A stretch of 64,000 nt of DNA from Brachionus rotundiformis. Lineage: Eukaryota > Rotifera > Eurotatoria > Ploima > Brachionidae. The notes under the pieces are model-generated. The model was not told where the DNA came from. It saw nothing but the letters and a program-made list of their open reading frames with translations, and ran no database searches. The stretch's first letter is position 1, and every line of letters begins with the position of its first letter. The translations under genes were made by a program, and so were the position numbers. Shown here piece by piece: positions 13,561 to 26,100 of the stretch. Location of the stretch: assembly GCA_016802295.1 (NCBI GenBank), contig JAESIW010000020.1, forward strand, positions 5,060,821-5,124,820, read 5' to 3'.

Positions 13561-14206
13561 ATGGTTCTTACAGAAGAAGATTCTTCAAAATCAGGTAAAA
13601 ACAATGAAAATAGCTCAGATGGTACAAGTTCTCAGTATGAGTGTAATATTTGTTTGGAAACGGCCAAAGATGCCGTAATAAGCATGTGTGGACATTTGTT
13701 TTGTTGGCCTTGTTTGCACAAGTGGCTTGAAACAAAACCATTAAACCAAACATGCCCAGTATGCAAGTCAGCGATCAACAAAGATAAAGTAATCCCTCTC
13801 TATGGCCGAAACAGCTCAAATAAAACAGATCCAAGAGATAAAATTCCACCAAGACCTCAGGGTCAAAGAACCGAGCCTCCGAGAAATGTGAGATATAAAT
13901 ATACTTAAACCAATTGCTTAATATGAAATTATTTAGAATTTTTTCGCATCTGGTCTTGATGGACTACACGTTTCATTCGGAATAGGCGCTTTTCCATTTA
14001 GTTTTTTTGCTTCAAGGTTCAACTTTACCACAGATGTTCGAATGCCTGCGCGTAAAACAAATTAAATAAAAATATATATACTTGAAATTGGTTTATATAA
14101 TTTTTTAGCTCCACCAGGATCACCACAGTATGCCGAAGAGCAATTTTTGTCCAGAATATTTTTGATAATTGCTATCATTTTTATCATTTGGATTCTGTTG
14201 GCTTAA
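13561..14206 (+). CDS. RNF185: E3 ubiquitin ligase RNF185/RNF5 type
   Basis: RING-type ubiquitin ligase of the endoplasmic reticulum membrane, known to act in ER-associated degradation. Three exons (13561-13887, 13937-14051, 14109-14206) give 179 residues, close to the usual family length of about 180-190. A C3HC4 RING lies at about residues 28-70: CNIC, CGHLFCWPCLHKWLE and CPVC. It is followed by the family block KDKVIPLYGR and the PRDKIPPRPQGQR segment. A Gly/Phe-rich stretch (VSFGIGAFPFSFF) precedes EEQFLSRIFLI and a C-terminal membrane anchor (IIAIIFIIWILLA) ending at the stop. The ORF continuing past 13887 is intron read-through; splicing restores the conserved C-terminal half. RNF185 is favoured over RNF5 by overall resemblance, but invertebrates often have one gene for both. 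Confidence 0.93.
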
Positions 14207-14517
14207 TTTTTTTGAAATTGTGATCCTATTTAAGTTATTTTGTTTTATCTATATGGCACTAAAAGCGAGATGTAAATATTGGTTTGCTTTTTTAATTTAT
14301 TTTAATAAAAGTTTATTAATTGTTTACGAGTATTTTGTCGCCTCGATCAATGAACGTGAAGATTATTGATTTTTATTTTATTATTTTATTAAAAAATAAA
14401 TTTTAACTTAATTTAATTTTTAAATCTTAATTTCAATGGCATTAGAAAACCATTTAGTTTAAATTTAATAAAATTTAAATCATAAATTTTTTTATCTACT
14501 CTTGGAGCCTATTTAAT

Positions 14518-15168
14518 ATGTGGAGTAAAATAGAATTGATAGGGTTAAAAACTCCACTGAAAACGTCAGCCAGATTTTATACTAAGGATTATTACAGCGT
14601 CTTAGATCTACAACGAACAGCAACTAAACGGGAAATAAAGCAAGCTTATTATCGACTGAGTAAAAAATTTCACCCGGACATTAATAATGAAGCGAATGCT
14701 TCCGAAAAATTTAAAGCCATTCATGAAGCCTACCAAGTTTTAGGTGATGAGAAAAAAAAACTTGAATATGACATGTCCTTAAACAAAGGCCACTACCCAA
14801 CAAGATCAGAAGGAGAATTTAGCTTTCGCAGCTACAAGCGTAGAACAGGTCCAATTTATCCGTCAAGTTCTTCATTTAACTTCGAAGAACACTTTCAAGC
14901 GCATTATGGACAAGGATTTAAACGGCCTCCTTCTTCGTCCAGGAGTCATAGCTCAAAAAGAATGTCCGAAGAGGAATTGAAAAATTACTGGAATAAAAAA
15001 GAATTTTCAGACGAAGATTATTTAACAAATTTGAGGAACCAATTTTTTTTAAGATCTTTAATAGTTATTTTAATTTTAATAGCTGGTTTTTTAGCTATAA
15101 AACAAGCTAAAAATAATGAAGAAGAAATGGGTCGTAGAAATTTATTACATTATAATAACAAAAAGTAA
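14518..15168 (+). CDS. DnaJ co-chaperone with C-terminal membrane anchor, DNAJC30-like
   Basis: Uninterrupted 216-residue J protein. The J domain is at about residues 24-90 (DYYSVLDL, KREIKQAYYRLSKKFHPD, KAIHEAYQVLGDEKKKLEYD) with the catalytic HPD at 52-54 that stimulates Hsp70 ATPase. The first 22 residues (MWSKIELIGLKTPLKTSARF) are basic and hydroxylated with no acidic residue except Glu6, as in a mitochondrial presequence. A Ser/Arg/Tyr-rich middle is followed by one hydrophobic helix (SLIVILILIAGFLAIKQ) near residues 180-196. J domain at the N-terminus plus a single late membrane helix matches DNAJC30, a mitochondrial inner-membrane protein linked to complex I and ATP synthase. No Gly/Phe or zinc-finger regions, so it is not a type I/II DnaJ. 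Paralogue assignment is inference. An AATAAA lies near 15233. Confidence 0.78.
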   Translation: MWSKIELIGLKTPLKTSARFYTKDYYSVLDLQRTATKREIKQAYYRLSKKFHPDINNEANASEKFKAIHEAYQVLGDEKKKLEYDMSLNKGHYPTRSEGEFSFRSYKRRTGPIYPSSSSFNFEEHFQAHYGQGFKRPPSSSRSHSSKRMSEEELKNYWNKKEFSDEDYLTNLRNQFFLRSLIVILILIAGFLAIKQAKNNEEEMGRRNLLHYNNKK

Positions 15169-16038
15169 ATGACCAAAACATATGATTTGTAAATTTTTCA
15201 AAATGTTTATGGCTCTAAATACTTAATTTGAAAAATAAAAAAATAATTCTTGTTTTAATTATAGATTTGTATTAGAAAATTTACATATTTGATTGTAATT
15301 AATTTATTTGATTCCAACATTTCCATTTATTTATTATAAAATTTTAGCTTTCTTAAAAAAAACATAGACAATATAAATTTTCTTAGTTTTAAATTCAAAT
15401 TGATTTTTAAAAAAAATGATTAAAATTTTATTTATAAAAATAATCTTGAAATTAAAAAATAAGATGTTTTTAATAAACTGAAAATTACCATCTGAATAAA
15501 TTAGTTTGCAATCTCGAATATTATAAAAATTTAAAGTAGATTTAATTTTGTGATATTGATAAAAATATGAAACCATGGTCATTTTATTAGATTAAAAAGA
15601 GTTAAATCATATGGTCACTATTAGATATGTGAAAATAACATGTTATTTTTAATTAATTTTATTGATTGACTTCAATTTTTAAGGTTATCATATCTGAAAA
15701 TTAAATAAAAAATATTAATACATAATTTGGAATCTATTTCGGAGGGAGTCGTAATTTCTGGCAAACAAGATAATTACCAATATATTTTCTTTACTATTTC
15801 AAGTCTCGTACATATTAAACATGCATAAATGAGAAAATATGTGCATGACACAGAGTGGCAATAGCTAAAATAAAGAGTAAATAGAATAATTTTCAAAATT
15901 TTAAATGCATATAAATAAATGCTTTAAAAGTAAAATTAAAATGAATATCTTTCTTTAATAAAATTAAATTATACGAATAATAATTATTTGAAAAAATAAA
16001 TTAATTAATGAACTCTGATTTTTCATAGTATTTAAGTC
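15169..16038. other. Intergenic, DNAJC30-like to BTAF1
   Basis: About 870 bp of AT-rich DNA holding the 3' end of the J-protein gene and the BTAF1 promoter. No further feature recognised. Confidence 0.5.
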
Positions 16039-19000
16039 ATGACATCAAGGTAAATTAAATATTTGTATATTTTTAAATAATCATTACTTTTTTCTAATTA
16101 ATATTATTGATTTTAAGATTAGAGCGATTATTTTTACTTCTCGAAACTGGACAATCGACATTCCTAAGAAGGACAGCTGCTTTTCAAATTGGAGAGATCG
16201 TCAAAACTCACCCGAACGAGCTAGGACAATTATTAGAAAAACTAAAACCATTGGTGACTAATTCATCATGGGAGACCCGCATTGCCGCATCACAAACCAT
16301 CGAATCGATCATGAAATACTTGAATGAAAATGAGCTAATTAGCAATTTTTTTCAGCTCAATTCAATCGATTCCGATCTAAAATTGGAAAAATTCAATCTA
16401 AGTACTTTGTTGGAAAGTGGCGCTAGTCTTCTAAGCTCGGACACTCAAAAGTATGATTTGAAATCTGCTGAAAGTGTTCAAGTCCAGGTGCATGAAAAAG
16501 TTCAAATGACAGAAAAAATAAGACAGCAAAGGAACCTTTTGAACATGAAACTAGGCATTGATATGGCAGGCGCAGCTAAGCTGGACACATCGCACATATT
16601 CAGTGATTATGACATATTGGCCTCTGAGGCCGAGATAGCACAGACTAGTGAAGTTGAAATGAGCCTAAAGAGAAAAGGAAGCGAGCTGAAGTTGGAAGCA
16701 GACACAAGCTACAACTCACCAAGTCCATCTAATGGTCAAATTAAAAAACTAAAGCTAGAAGAAGAAAATGAAGAAGCCAAACTTGAAGAAGCCGAAAACC
16801 ACATTAAATCTCTTGTTGTGTTCACCAAGTGGTTATTTAGTAAACTATTCAACTCCGAATGGGAAATAAGACATGGTTCGGCAACATGTATTAGAGAAAT
16901 TATCAAAAAACTAGTCAATTGTCTTTTAATAAGCACTAATATTAATCTAATTCCAAATTTCGACTGGTTCGAGGTGTGCTTGAATAAGCTGTTTAGTGTT
17001 ATTGCCCTAGACCGATTTGCGGATTACATTGGTGACGAAGTGGTTGCACCAGTGAGAGAGACATGTACGCAAACAATCGGTATTTTATCAAAACTGTTTA
17101 CCATAAGTTCACAAGACACTCTTCGTCTATGTTCAATAATTAACATGTTTTTGACCATGAAAAAAAATAACTGGGAAACGCGACACTCAGGGATCATGAT
17201 TTTGAAATACACAATTGCTGCCGCATCTGCCTCTCAAGATTTGACCAATTTAAAACAAATATTCTCTCTTACATTCGAAAACATTCTTAATTGTATAAAA
17301 GACAATGATGATGATGTGCGTCAGGTGGCTAGCTCAAGTCTTGAACCAGTTTCCAAGCAATTAAATACACTTCTAAGCCATGATCAAATAGAATGCTTAA
17401 TTAGAATTTTAATAGATGTTTTGTCTGATTTAGATGATCTGGGAACTTCTTGTTCAAATATAATGTCTCTTTTGTCTGATATTTTGTCTTTTCATGAAAA
17501 TCAGACTACTTTTATTCGACTATTAAATGGTCAAAGTATTCTACCTCGGCTTTTGCCATTTTTGAACCACTCAAGCTTTAATGTAAAGCAAACAACTCTG
17601 AACACAATAAACAAAATAATTCTAGCCATCAATTCAAATGGTTCATTTGGCTACAAATTTGAATTGATTGAAAATAACCAGAATTTAGCGCTTCTATTCC
17701 GCTTATTGTACCAACAAGCTATTTTGATGAGTTCAGAGAGTGGTTTCAAAATGCTCGAAAACCTAATTGTAGATCTCTGGGAAACACTCAATTATAACAT
17801 CAGTCCAAATTTATTGGTAAGCATATGCTTTCCGTATATAACTACATGGCTAATTTTGCTAATGTATCCATGCAATCAGCAAATTGATTCAGCTTATTTG
17901 GTAAGTCAAAATTCAGACACTATGAAGGAATATCTGGGCTCGAATCAAATTCGATTCGAGGACAAAACTGTCCGTGACTCAATACAAATCAAATGCAGGC
18001 TGTTATGCTCAAGACTATTGTCAATTTTGTTCCAAAGGGTATCTTATATAGAAGAAAAGGATGCAAGTGGAAATTTGACTCGACCATTTGATTCCATAAT
18101 TCAATTTTTATCTACACAAATTAATTTTAAATCAGGTTTGCAGCGATTTTGTTTTTCGCTGCTCATAATTGATCTGGCAAAGCAGTTCAAGCTAAAAAAC
18201 AACACCAAAACAATGGAACTTATACAAAAAAATCTCTCTAATAAAATCAAAAATTGTTTAGATAATGAGAACACCATATACTTTGATGAAATAGCTGTTT
18301 TATTCACTAGGCTACAAAAAGAGATCCGCTTTTTGCTTACCAATTTCCATCAATATTTAAGTGTAAATCTTGGTCTAAATATACAAGATTATATGACCAA
18401 AAATGTGTTCACATTTGACGATATAACGAGCTTTACCAATTTGATCCACGATAGGCTTAACTCACCAAATTGTCCGTCCCAAAAACAAGATCTCAAATTG
18501 ATTTCTGAAATAAAGCTCTTGGTATCTAATTTGATCGAGCTTAACAAACAAGCTTTTCAGGAACAAGAACAACTACAAATTCGATCTTTGTCAGCACTTG
18601 CTTCTGCTTGTATTCAATTGAATACTTTATGCGAAAAAATGAATCCAATGATTCGACCATTGATCGAATGCATTCGATTCGAGGCCAACCCGGACCTACA
18701 AGCCATCAGCAGTCAGCATTTGGCTTGTTTGTTGGACACATGCTCCAAACGTCAGCCTAACCCGGTTCCCAAAATATTCAAAAACTTGCTTAATTATCTG
18801 TGCAATGACCATTTAAAGACACCAATGATTAGCAATCAAATTAATATTAGAGGTCTGCCGGACAAAGAATTTTACGAAATAAACAGGTATTATGGCATAA
18901 TTAGTGATAATTCATGCGGTCCCACTCAGAACTCGGATTCGTCAAATGGTGACTCAATGCCACCAACTCCATCTACTCCAAATACGCCAAATAAGTTAAA

Positions 19001-21761
19001 AAAACGCGCTAATTCAGTCAATAATGGTGCTTTGCCAACCGATCTTAACCAGCAAGTTGGCAATTCGACCGAGGTACCTAGCAAAAATTTGATTGAAAAA
19101 CGGGGTGCTGAACTAGCATTCAAATTTATAGTGGACCAATACAATGGCTTGGAAAAATTAGAATTAGTAGTGCCAGATGTAATTCACCAACCTGTAAATC
19201 AAATAAATTTTTTTAATCAAAACTTTTCCCAAAATTCAAGTAGTGATGAACTTACTCAAATAAATGAGTTGAATATTGACACAAATTTGAGTAAATACCA
19301 AGAATTGGTAAATTATTTGTCCTTAATGGCTTATATTAGTTCATTGGGATGTTTAAATGTGGATATATTGAATAAATTCATGGATCAAATACCTGAATTA
19401 ATGAAGTTAATTAAAGTACCATTGAGCAGTGTAAGACACTTGGCTTCCAAATGTTTGTCTACTCTATGCAAAAAAGAACTCGTTCGAACCATGCAAGTTT
19501 TGCTTGAGTATACATTGGATTGTTTGGACAACAATCAGTTTAATTTGTTTGCCAGACAAGGAGCTATTGAACTTATCTTTAATCTATTCGAACAATTAAA
19601 CACTGACATAATTCCGTTTATTGTTATTTTTATAGTCCCTGTTCTCAAGCGAATGTGTGACCTTGACTGGTATGTTCGCAGTATGGCAAGTCAATGCTTT
19701 GGTACACTTGTCAAACTCTATCCTCTCTCTACCTCAAGTGGATCTGATTTTAACTCACTCGAAAAGATAACACAAACAAATCCGAACATTCTTAAAATGA
19801 AGCTAGAACAGCAGGACTTTTTGGATCAGTTGATGGACAATCGAAAACTCAAGTCGTACGAACTTCCCATTGAAGTTTTGATTGGCGTCAAGCTTAGACC
19901 ATACCAGCAAATGGGTGTCAATTGGTTGGCTTTTTTGAAAAAGTTTAATTTACATGGTATTTTATGTGATGATATGGGTCTTGGTAAAACCCTCCAGTCT
20001 ATTTGTATTCTTTCTGGTGACCACTACGAAAGACAAAAGCATTGTATTGATCATCCGCAATTTGAGGACGATGATCAAAAATTCACTCCATCGATTATTA
20101 TATGTCCAACTACCTTGACCAATCACTGGCACCATGAGATTGAGAGATTTGTGGACAAAAAATGTCTCAGGCCATTTATTTATTGTGGTTCTGTTCCCGA
20201 AAGAGAAAACTTACGCCGGGTTTTCTTCAACAAAAACAAAGATCCCAGCGCTAGATTCAATGTTTTTATAATATCATATGACATAGTTAGACATGATATT
20301 CAATATTTATGCAACCAGAAGTGGAATTTTTGCATACTTGATGAAGGTCATTTGATAAAAAGTTCCAAGACCAAGCTGTCCAAAGCCATAAAACAGATTC
20401 GGGCATCACACAGGCTTATTTTAACCGGTACTCCTATCCAGAACAATGTGACAGAGTTGTGGTGTTTGTTCGATTTTTTGTTGCCAGGCTATCTCGGCAC
20501 AGAGAAACAGTTCCATCTAAAATACGCCCGGTACATCGCGCCACAATCAGCTTCGTTTCAAAACAAATTAGAAAAAGCTATGTCTAATCAGGAGAAAAAT
20601 GGCGAAAATGGAAAATCTAAATCTGACAATGGTTTTCATCAATTGAGCGTCATTGCGCTAGAATCATTGCACAAACAAGTTTTGCCATTCTTACTGCGCC
20701 GTACCAAAGAGGAGGTGCTCAAAGACTTACCGCCGAAGATAATTCAAGATTATTATTGTGAAATGAGTCCATTGCAGATTGAATTGTACCAAGACTTTGC
20801 CAAATCGAATGTGAGTGATAACATAAAGAAAAGTCTTGGTTTGTTGGACAATGATGGAGCTGAAGATTCACAAGCTGAAGACCTTAAAAAAGGTAACGGC
20901 GAACATGTTTTCCAGGCTTTGCAGTATTTGAGAAAAGTGGTTAATCATCCTTCATTGGTACTAAATCAAGATCATCCAAAATGGAGCAAAATTCGATCCG
21001 AATTTGGACAGAATTCTTTAAGTGATGCAAAACATTCGGGAAAATTAATGGCTTTGAAAGATCTATTGAACGAATGTGGAATTGGAAGTAATGAAGAAAA
21101 CAATGGCAACGAGATAGATCAGAACAGTGTACTTAATCAACATAGAGTGCTTATTTTTTGCCAATTAAAGTCCATGATAGATATAATTGAAAATGAATTG
21201 CTAAAGAAAATGCAAAATGTTAGCTTTTTAAGATTGGACGGAACGGTACCAGCTTCTGAAAGATTTGGGATTGTCAAAAAGTTCAACTCAGATCCGTCTA
21301 TTGACATTTTGCTATTAACCACTCAAATTGGTGGTCTTGGTTTGAATTTGACCGGAGCTGACACCGTTATATTTGTGGAACATGACTGGAATCCGCAAAA
21401 AGACCTGCAAGCTATGGATAGAGCTCATCGTATTGGCCAGACCAAAGTTGTTAATGTTTATCGATTGATAACAAAACGAACAATAGAAGAAAAAATAATG
21501 AGCTTGCAGCGATTCAAACTCGGCATTGCCAATTCTGTGGTCAATATTGAAAATTCGAATCTGTCTTCAATGGGTACCGAGCAACTGATGAACATGTTTA
21601 ATAGAGATACACCTGCCACAAGTGAACAAAAATCTAAAGAAAATAGTGTCGGCGTGCCTAATGGTTATGCTAAGTTATTGGAGAATATTACCGAAGTTTG
21701 GGACGAGACTCAGTATGAAAATGAGTATAATTTAAACAATTTTATTAAGTCTTTAAATTAA
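16039..21761 (+). CDS. BTAF1: BTAF1/Mot1, TBP-displacing SNF2 ATPase
   Basis: Nuclear SNF2-family ATPase that removes TATA-binding protein from DNA. The first coding exon is only 11 nt (16039-16049, ATG ACA TCA AG); a 68-bp intron follows and one 5,644-bp exon (16118-21761) encodes the rest, total 1,884 residues, near the family length. Splicing gives MTSRLERLFLLLETGQS, which matches the conserved Mot1 N-terminus; starting inside the large exon would need a non-ATG codon. HEAT-type helices fill most of the first 1,250 residues (SSWETRIAASQTIE, SEWEIRHGSATCIREI, NNWETRHSGIMILKY, DWYVRSMASQCFG). The ATPase follows: LRPYQQMGVNWLAFL, DDMGLGKT (1288-1295), DEGH box (1412), LTGTPIQNN (1439), QIGGLGLNLTGAD and DRAHRIGQT (1771). 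All catalytic motifs are intact. Confidence 0.97.
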
Positions 21762-23116
21762 ACTAATTAAACTAAAAATTATTTGTGTATTATTTTGATA
21801 TCTCTTGGTGATATTTCTACATCTTTTTCCAATTGTGATCCCTCTCAGTTGATTATTTTTGTATATATATATATATATAGACAAATATATATTTTAATTC
21901 TACTTAATAATTTAGTCCTTTAATTTCAAGGATTGATCATTGAATATTTGTAGAATATTATTTAATTAATAAACTTTATTTTATTTTATATTTTTTTATT
22001 CTTTGGCCAAATAGTCCAATTTTATATTTCAAAATTTTTATTTTTAATATACTAAACACTAGGACATGTTCTAAATAAAAAAATATATTTATTCGAGCTA
22101 AAATAATTATTATTAAATAAAAGTTAATCTTAATTTATTATTTTTTTACTTAAATAAAGATCATAATCAATTATATTAAATAAATTTAAAAAAAATTTCC
22201 GAAGGTGATATATTCAAATTTTGTGCAAAATAAAAAAAAACATAAAAGATTTGACTATAGGACCTTGTTTTTTTTATAACTAATTTAAAATCCAATTATT
22301 GAATATTCTTTTTTAAATTCAATTAATGCTAAATCAGCAATTTTGAGAGATTTAATAATTTATTTGTTGTTAAGACACAAATTTCTTATTGAAAAATATG
22401 CAAAATTTATTTTATAAGATTAAAATTAAAAAGCAATAAATATCAAATGTAAACACTTTAGAATTGATTATAAACATGGTCTATATTTGCGACAAATTGA
22501 AAATTATTACACTCCCAACGTAATGTTATGTTAGTTTTGCCATTTATAATTCAAAATCGGGTAATTATTAGGAATTTTAATTTTACTATTAAATAATTTT
22601 TCTCGTATACAAGCAATTAGAAAATTATTACTACAAAAAATTTCGAGTAATAATCGTCTGAAATTTTGGTTACGAGATATGCCTCGAAGCGCAACACATG
22701 TATCTTTTTACCAATGGTTATAAACAAGCCTTGGAGAAATTGATTGATTGTTGATCAGTTTACTGGTCAACAGTTAAAAACTAGGTTGTTAAGACAACTG
22801 TATCGATGATTTGAACGAATTATAAATTTTTATGATAATCATCAAATTTAAAAAAAATATAACTAAAATCTTTTATAATAAAAAAAAATTATTGTTTTAT
22901 ATTTTATTTCCTATGTTTCGATTTATATTAGTATTTTTTCAAATGTCATCTAGTTAAAATAATAAAAGAATGAATATTTTTGAAATTAGAGTAATAAATT
23001 AGTTGTTTTGATTTTGTTTTTATCGTGTTAGTTATTGTACAATTTTACATTGATTAATAGATTAATTAGCAATATTGGTCTATGGATTCATGATTAAATT
23101 TTTGTGAAAACTATTG
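21762..23116. other. Intergenic, BTAF1 to DOT1L
   Basis: About 1.35 kb, very AT-rich. It contains a (TA)n run at 21861-21879 and probable BTAF1 polyadenylation signals (AATAAA near 21968). A somewhat less AT-rich stretch at 22480-22800 may be the DOT1L promoter or 5' leader. No coding potential seen. Confidence 0.5.
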
Positions 23117-26100
23117 ATGTCGAAGATATTGTCTTTAACTAACCCATTCGGTGGAAAGCCGGCTCAATTCAATGTATTAACAACTGTCTCTGTAAGTTAA
23201 TAAATTTTTTTATCATTTAATCTCTTACCAAATAAAAATAACAATTAAAGTTAATGTGGTATTTATTTATAAGAAATTGTTCATGTGATATCGATTTTAG
23301 AGGATGAGTTTACTTAGAGTTAAATTTTAGTTAAAAATTTTCTTCTGTATATATTCTTTAAATATAAAAACATGATTTCGAAATTAAAAATTTTTGATTT
23401 ATGTGAAAATTTAGAAGAGGAAAAAATTTGTTTATCTTTCAAAATAATCTTTTTATTCTTTCTTAATTTGATCAATTCTCACTGACAATAGTAAAGACCA
23501 CTATAAATAGCAAAAACGGAAATAAGAGTCATTACATGCAATTCTTTACTTCACTGCAAGTCCTCTCATATTGAAAGACTGATCAAGAGAAATATTTGAC
23601 CATTTTTAAAAATTAATAAATTAATATAATAAATTTATAATCCATTTATTAGTTTAAATATTTGCATTAAATCTCTCCTCAAGTATTTCATTCAGATCTG
23701 GGTTTATTTTTCTTGACGTATTCGAAGTGTTGCTCTTCTTTGGACCTTCTCGATTTCAGACATGTCTTTCTTGAGAAATGAATACAACCAACTTAGGTCA
23801 AACTCTAGACTTGGTCAAAAGTGTCATGTAAACCTTTCTTATTAGTCAATGTTTAGCTTCTAACTTATACATTTTATCATACTCAAAACAAGATTTCAAC
23901 GATTAGTTTAATATTTTGTTTGATTATGTTTCTAGCCAAACCAAGAGAGTTTTAGTTAATTTCATCATATCATAATTGGGGAAAATGGCAAAATCAAACA
24001 ACTTATTTTTGATTTAATATCCATTGCATAATATTTTTCAATATTCGAATCTAAAAACGATTACAGTGATTAAAAAATTAATGAATATTTAAAAAAAAGC
24101 CCAAAAACTGAGTCTTATGTAGGGTTGGGAAACCGGTTCGTTTTTGAAACCGAACCGAAAATAAAAAGAAGATTTTTGATCGAAAAATTTTTTTCTTTAT
24201 TAATTTTATATTTTTTCAAAAAAAACAACTGAGAAAAATTCAATTCTTATAAAAAAAACATAAATTTTAAATTTGGATTGAATAGTTTTAAATTTATTTC
24301 ACATTCTGTCTAGTACCACTGAGTCAATTTTGCCAAAAAGATAACAACTAATATGCTAACAACTTATTTTTTTTTAATAATTTTTAGATTTTATAAACAA
24401 GAAATATGTCCAAGAATTCTTTATTTTTAATTGATTAAGATAATCATTAATTAAAATTTAACTTTAAAAAATTTAGCTTGATAGTTGTTTATTTTAATAT
24501 ATAAATTAAAAAATTTGCTTCTATCTCAAAAAACCATTCAGCTGATTTTTAAGTTTGTTTATTTGTAAAAAAATTATTGTTTGTGCTGAATACAATTGGT
24601 AATTCCATTTTTGTTTGCATGTAAAAGCCCTGTTTTTTAGTATCTGATTAGGGTAAATACTAATTATTTTAGATTCTCTTTTGATCTTATTATATCAATC
24701 TTATATTCAAAATTTCCGGCATCATTAAAATATTTATAAAGTTAGAAGAATTTACAAATGAAAAATATGTAAAGATCTCTGATACAGACTAAAAATTTAT
24801 TTTTAATTAATATTTCAATTTTTTAAATTTAATGAATGATTTTAAAATTAAATTAATATTTAATATATTAGGAAAATTATCATTAATATATGTATATTTT
24901 TATTTTTCTAGGATGAATCAAATGAAATAATCCAAACAATTAAATACTTGGCGGAAGAATTTCCAGAGCTAAATGAAATATTAAATTCATACTTAAAAAA
25001 TTCGAAACGTTTCGAAAAATTGTAATTAACTATGATAAAAATCTTATTAAAAATTTAATTTTTTACAACAAAAAGTTACGAAAATTTAAAATTACTCTGT
25101 CAGTGGTTTAATGAATGGGTAGAAAAGAATCAAGAAAACATTCGTTTAACAAAACTCAAAGTAGATACATTAAAACTTCGGGCGTCAAGTAAATTGGCAA
25201 AATTCATACTTCATTTGGTATATAACCGAGCTGTATTGGAACCCGATAAACTTAATCACTACGAACCATTTTCACCTCAAGTTTATGGGGAAACAAGCTT
25301 TGACTTAATTGAAGAAATGCTAAAACGCATTCAACTTAATGAAAACGATGCGTTTATTGACCTAGGAAGCGGTATTTACCAAATAAAAAATTAATAAAAA
25401 GTTAATTTTCCAATTTATTAGGTGTAGGAAACGTTGTGCTTCAAGTAGCAGCTGTTTCACAATGTAGAATTTGCTACGGATTCGAAAAGGCCGAATGGCC
25501 TGCTCGCTACGCGATTGTAAAATTTAATATTTTTATTAAATTGATATCGATTATTTTTTAATTAAAAATATTATAAATTAGAAAATGGAACAGGAATTTA
25601 AATATTGGATGAATTTTTTTGGAAAAACTTTTTCAGAATTTCGACTCTATAAAGGTGATTTTTTGTCCAGCGAAGAATTTTTGGAAGTCGAAAATACAAC
25701 AGACACATCTAAAACCAGAAAAATTTCAACCGGAGATTATGTCAAAGAACTTGTTGACCAAGCTAAGTAAGAGTTTTAATTGATAGATTTTTCTTATTAA
25801 AATTTATTTTAAGGCTCATTTTTGTAAATAATTTTGCTTTTGGCGCTGCTGTCGATCATCAATTGAAATTGAGGTTCCAAGACATGCTAGAAGGAGCTTT
25901 TATTGTATCTTCCAAACCATTTTGCTCACTTAATTTTAGAATAAATGACAGAAATACCAATGGTAGTTATAAAGACTAGAATAAAAATAGGATTTTATTT
26001 TTTTTTATAAAAATTTTTTTGAAGACTTGGGCGCAATTTTAAACCTGAACGAATTTGAACCTTTGAATGGCCATGTTTCGTGGACGGACCGACCAATCAA

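Noticed and set aside
16736..21322. Minus-strand open frames inside BTAF1
   Set aside because: Shadows of the long conserved coding exon, with no independent features.
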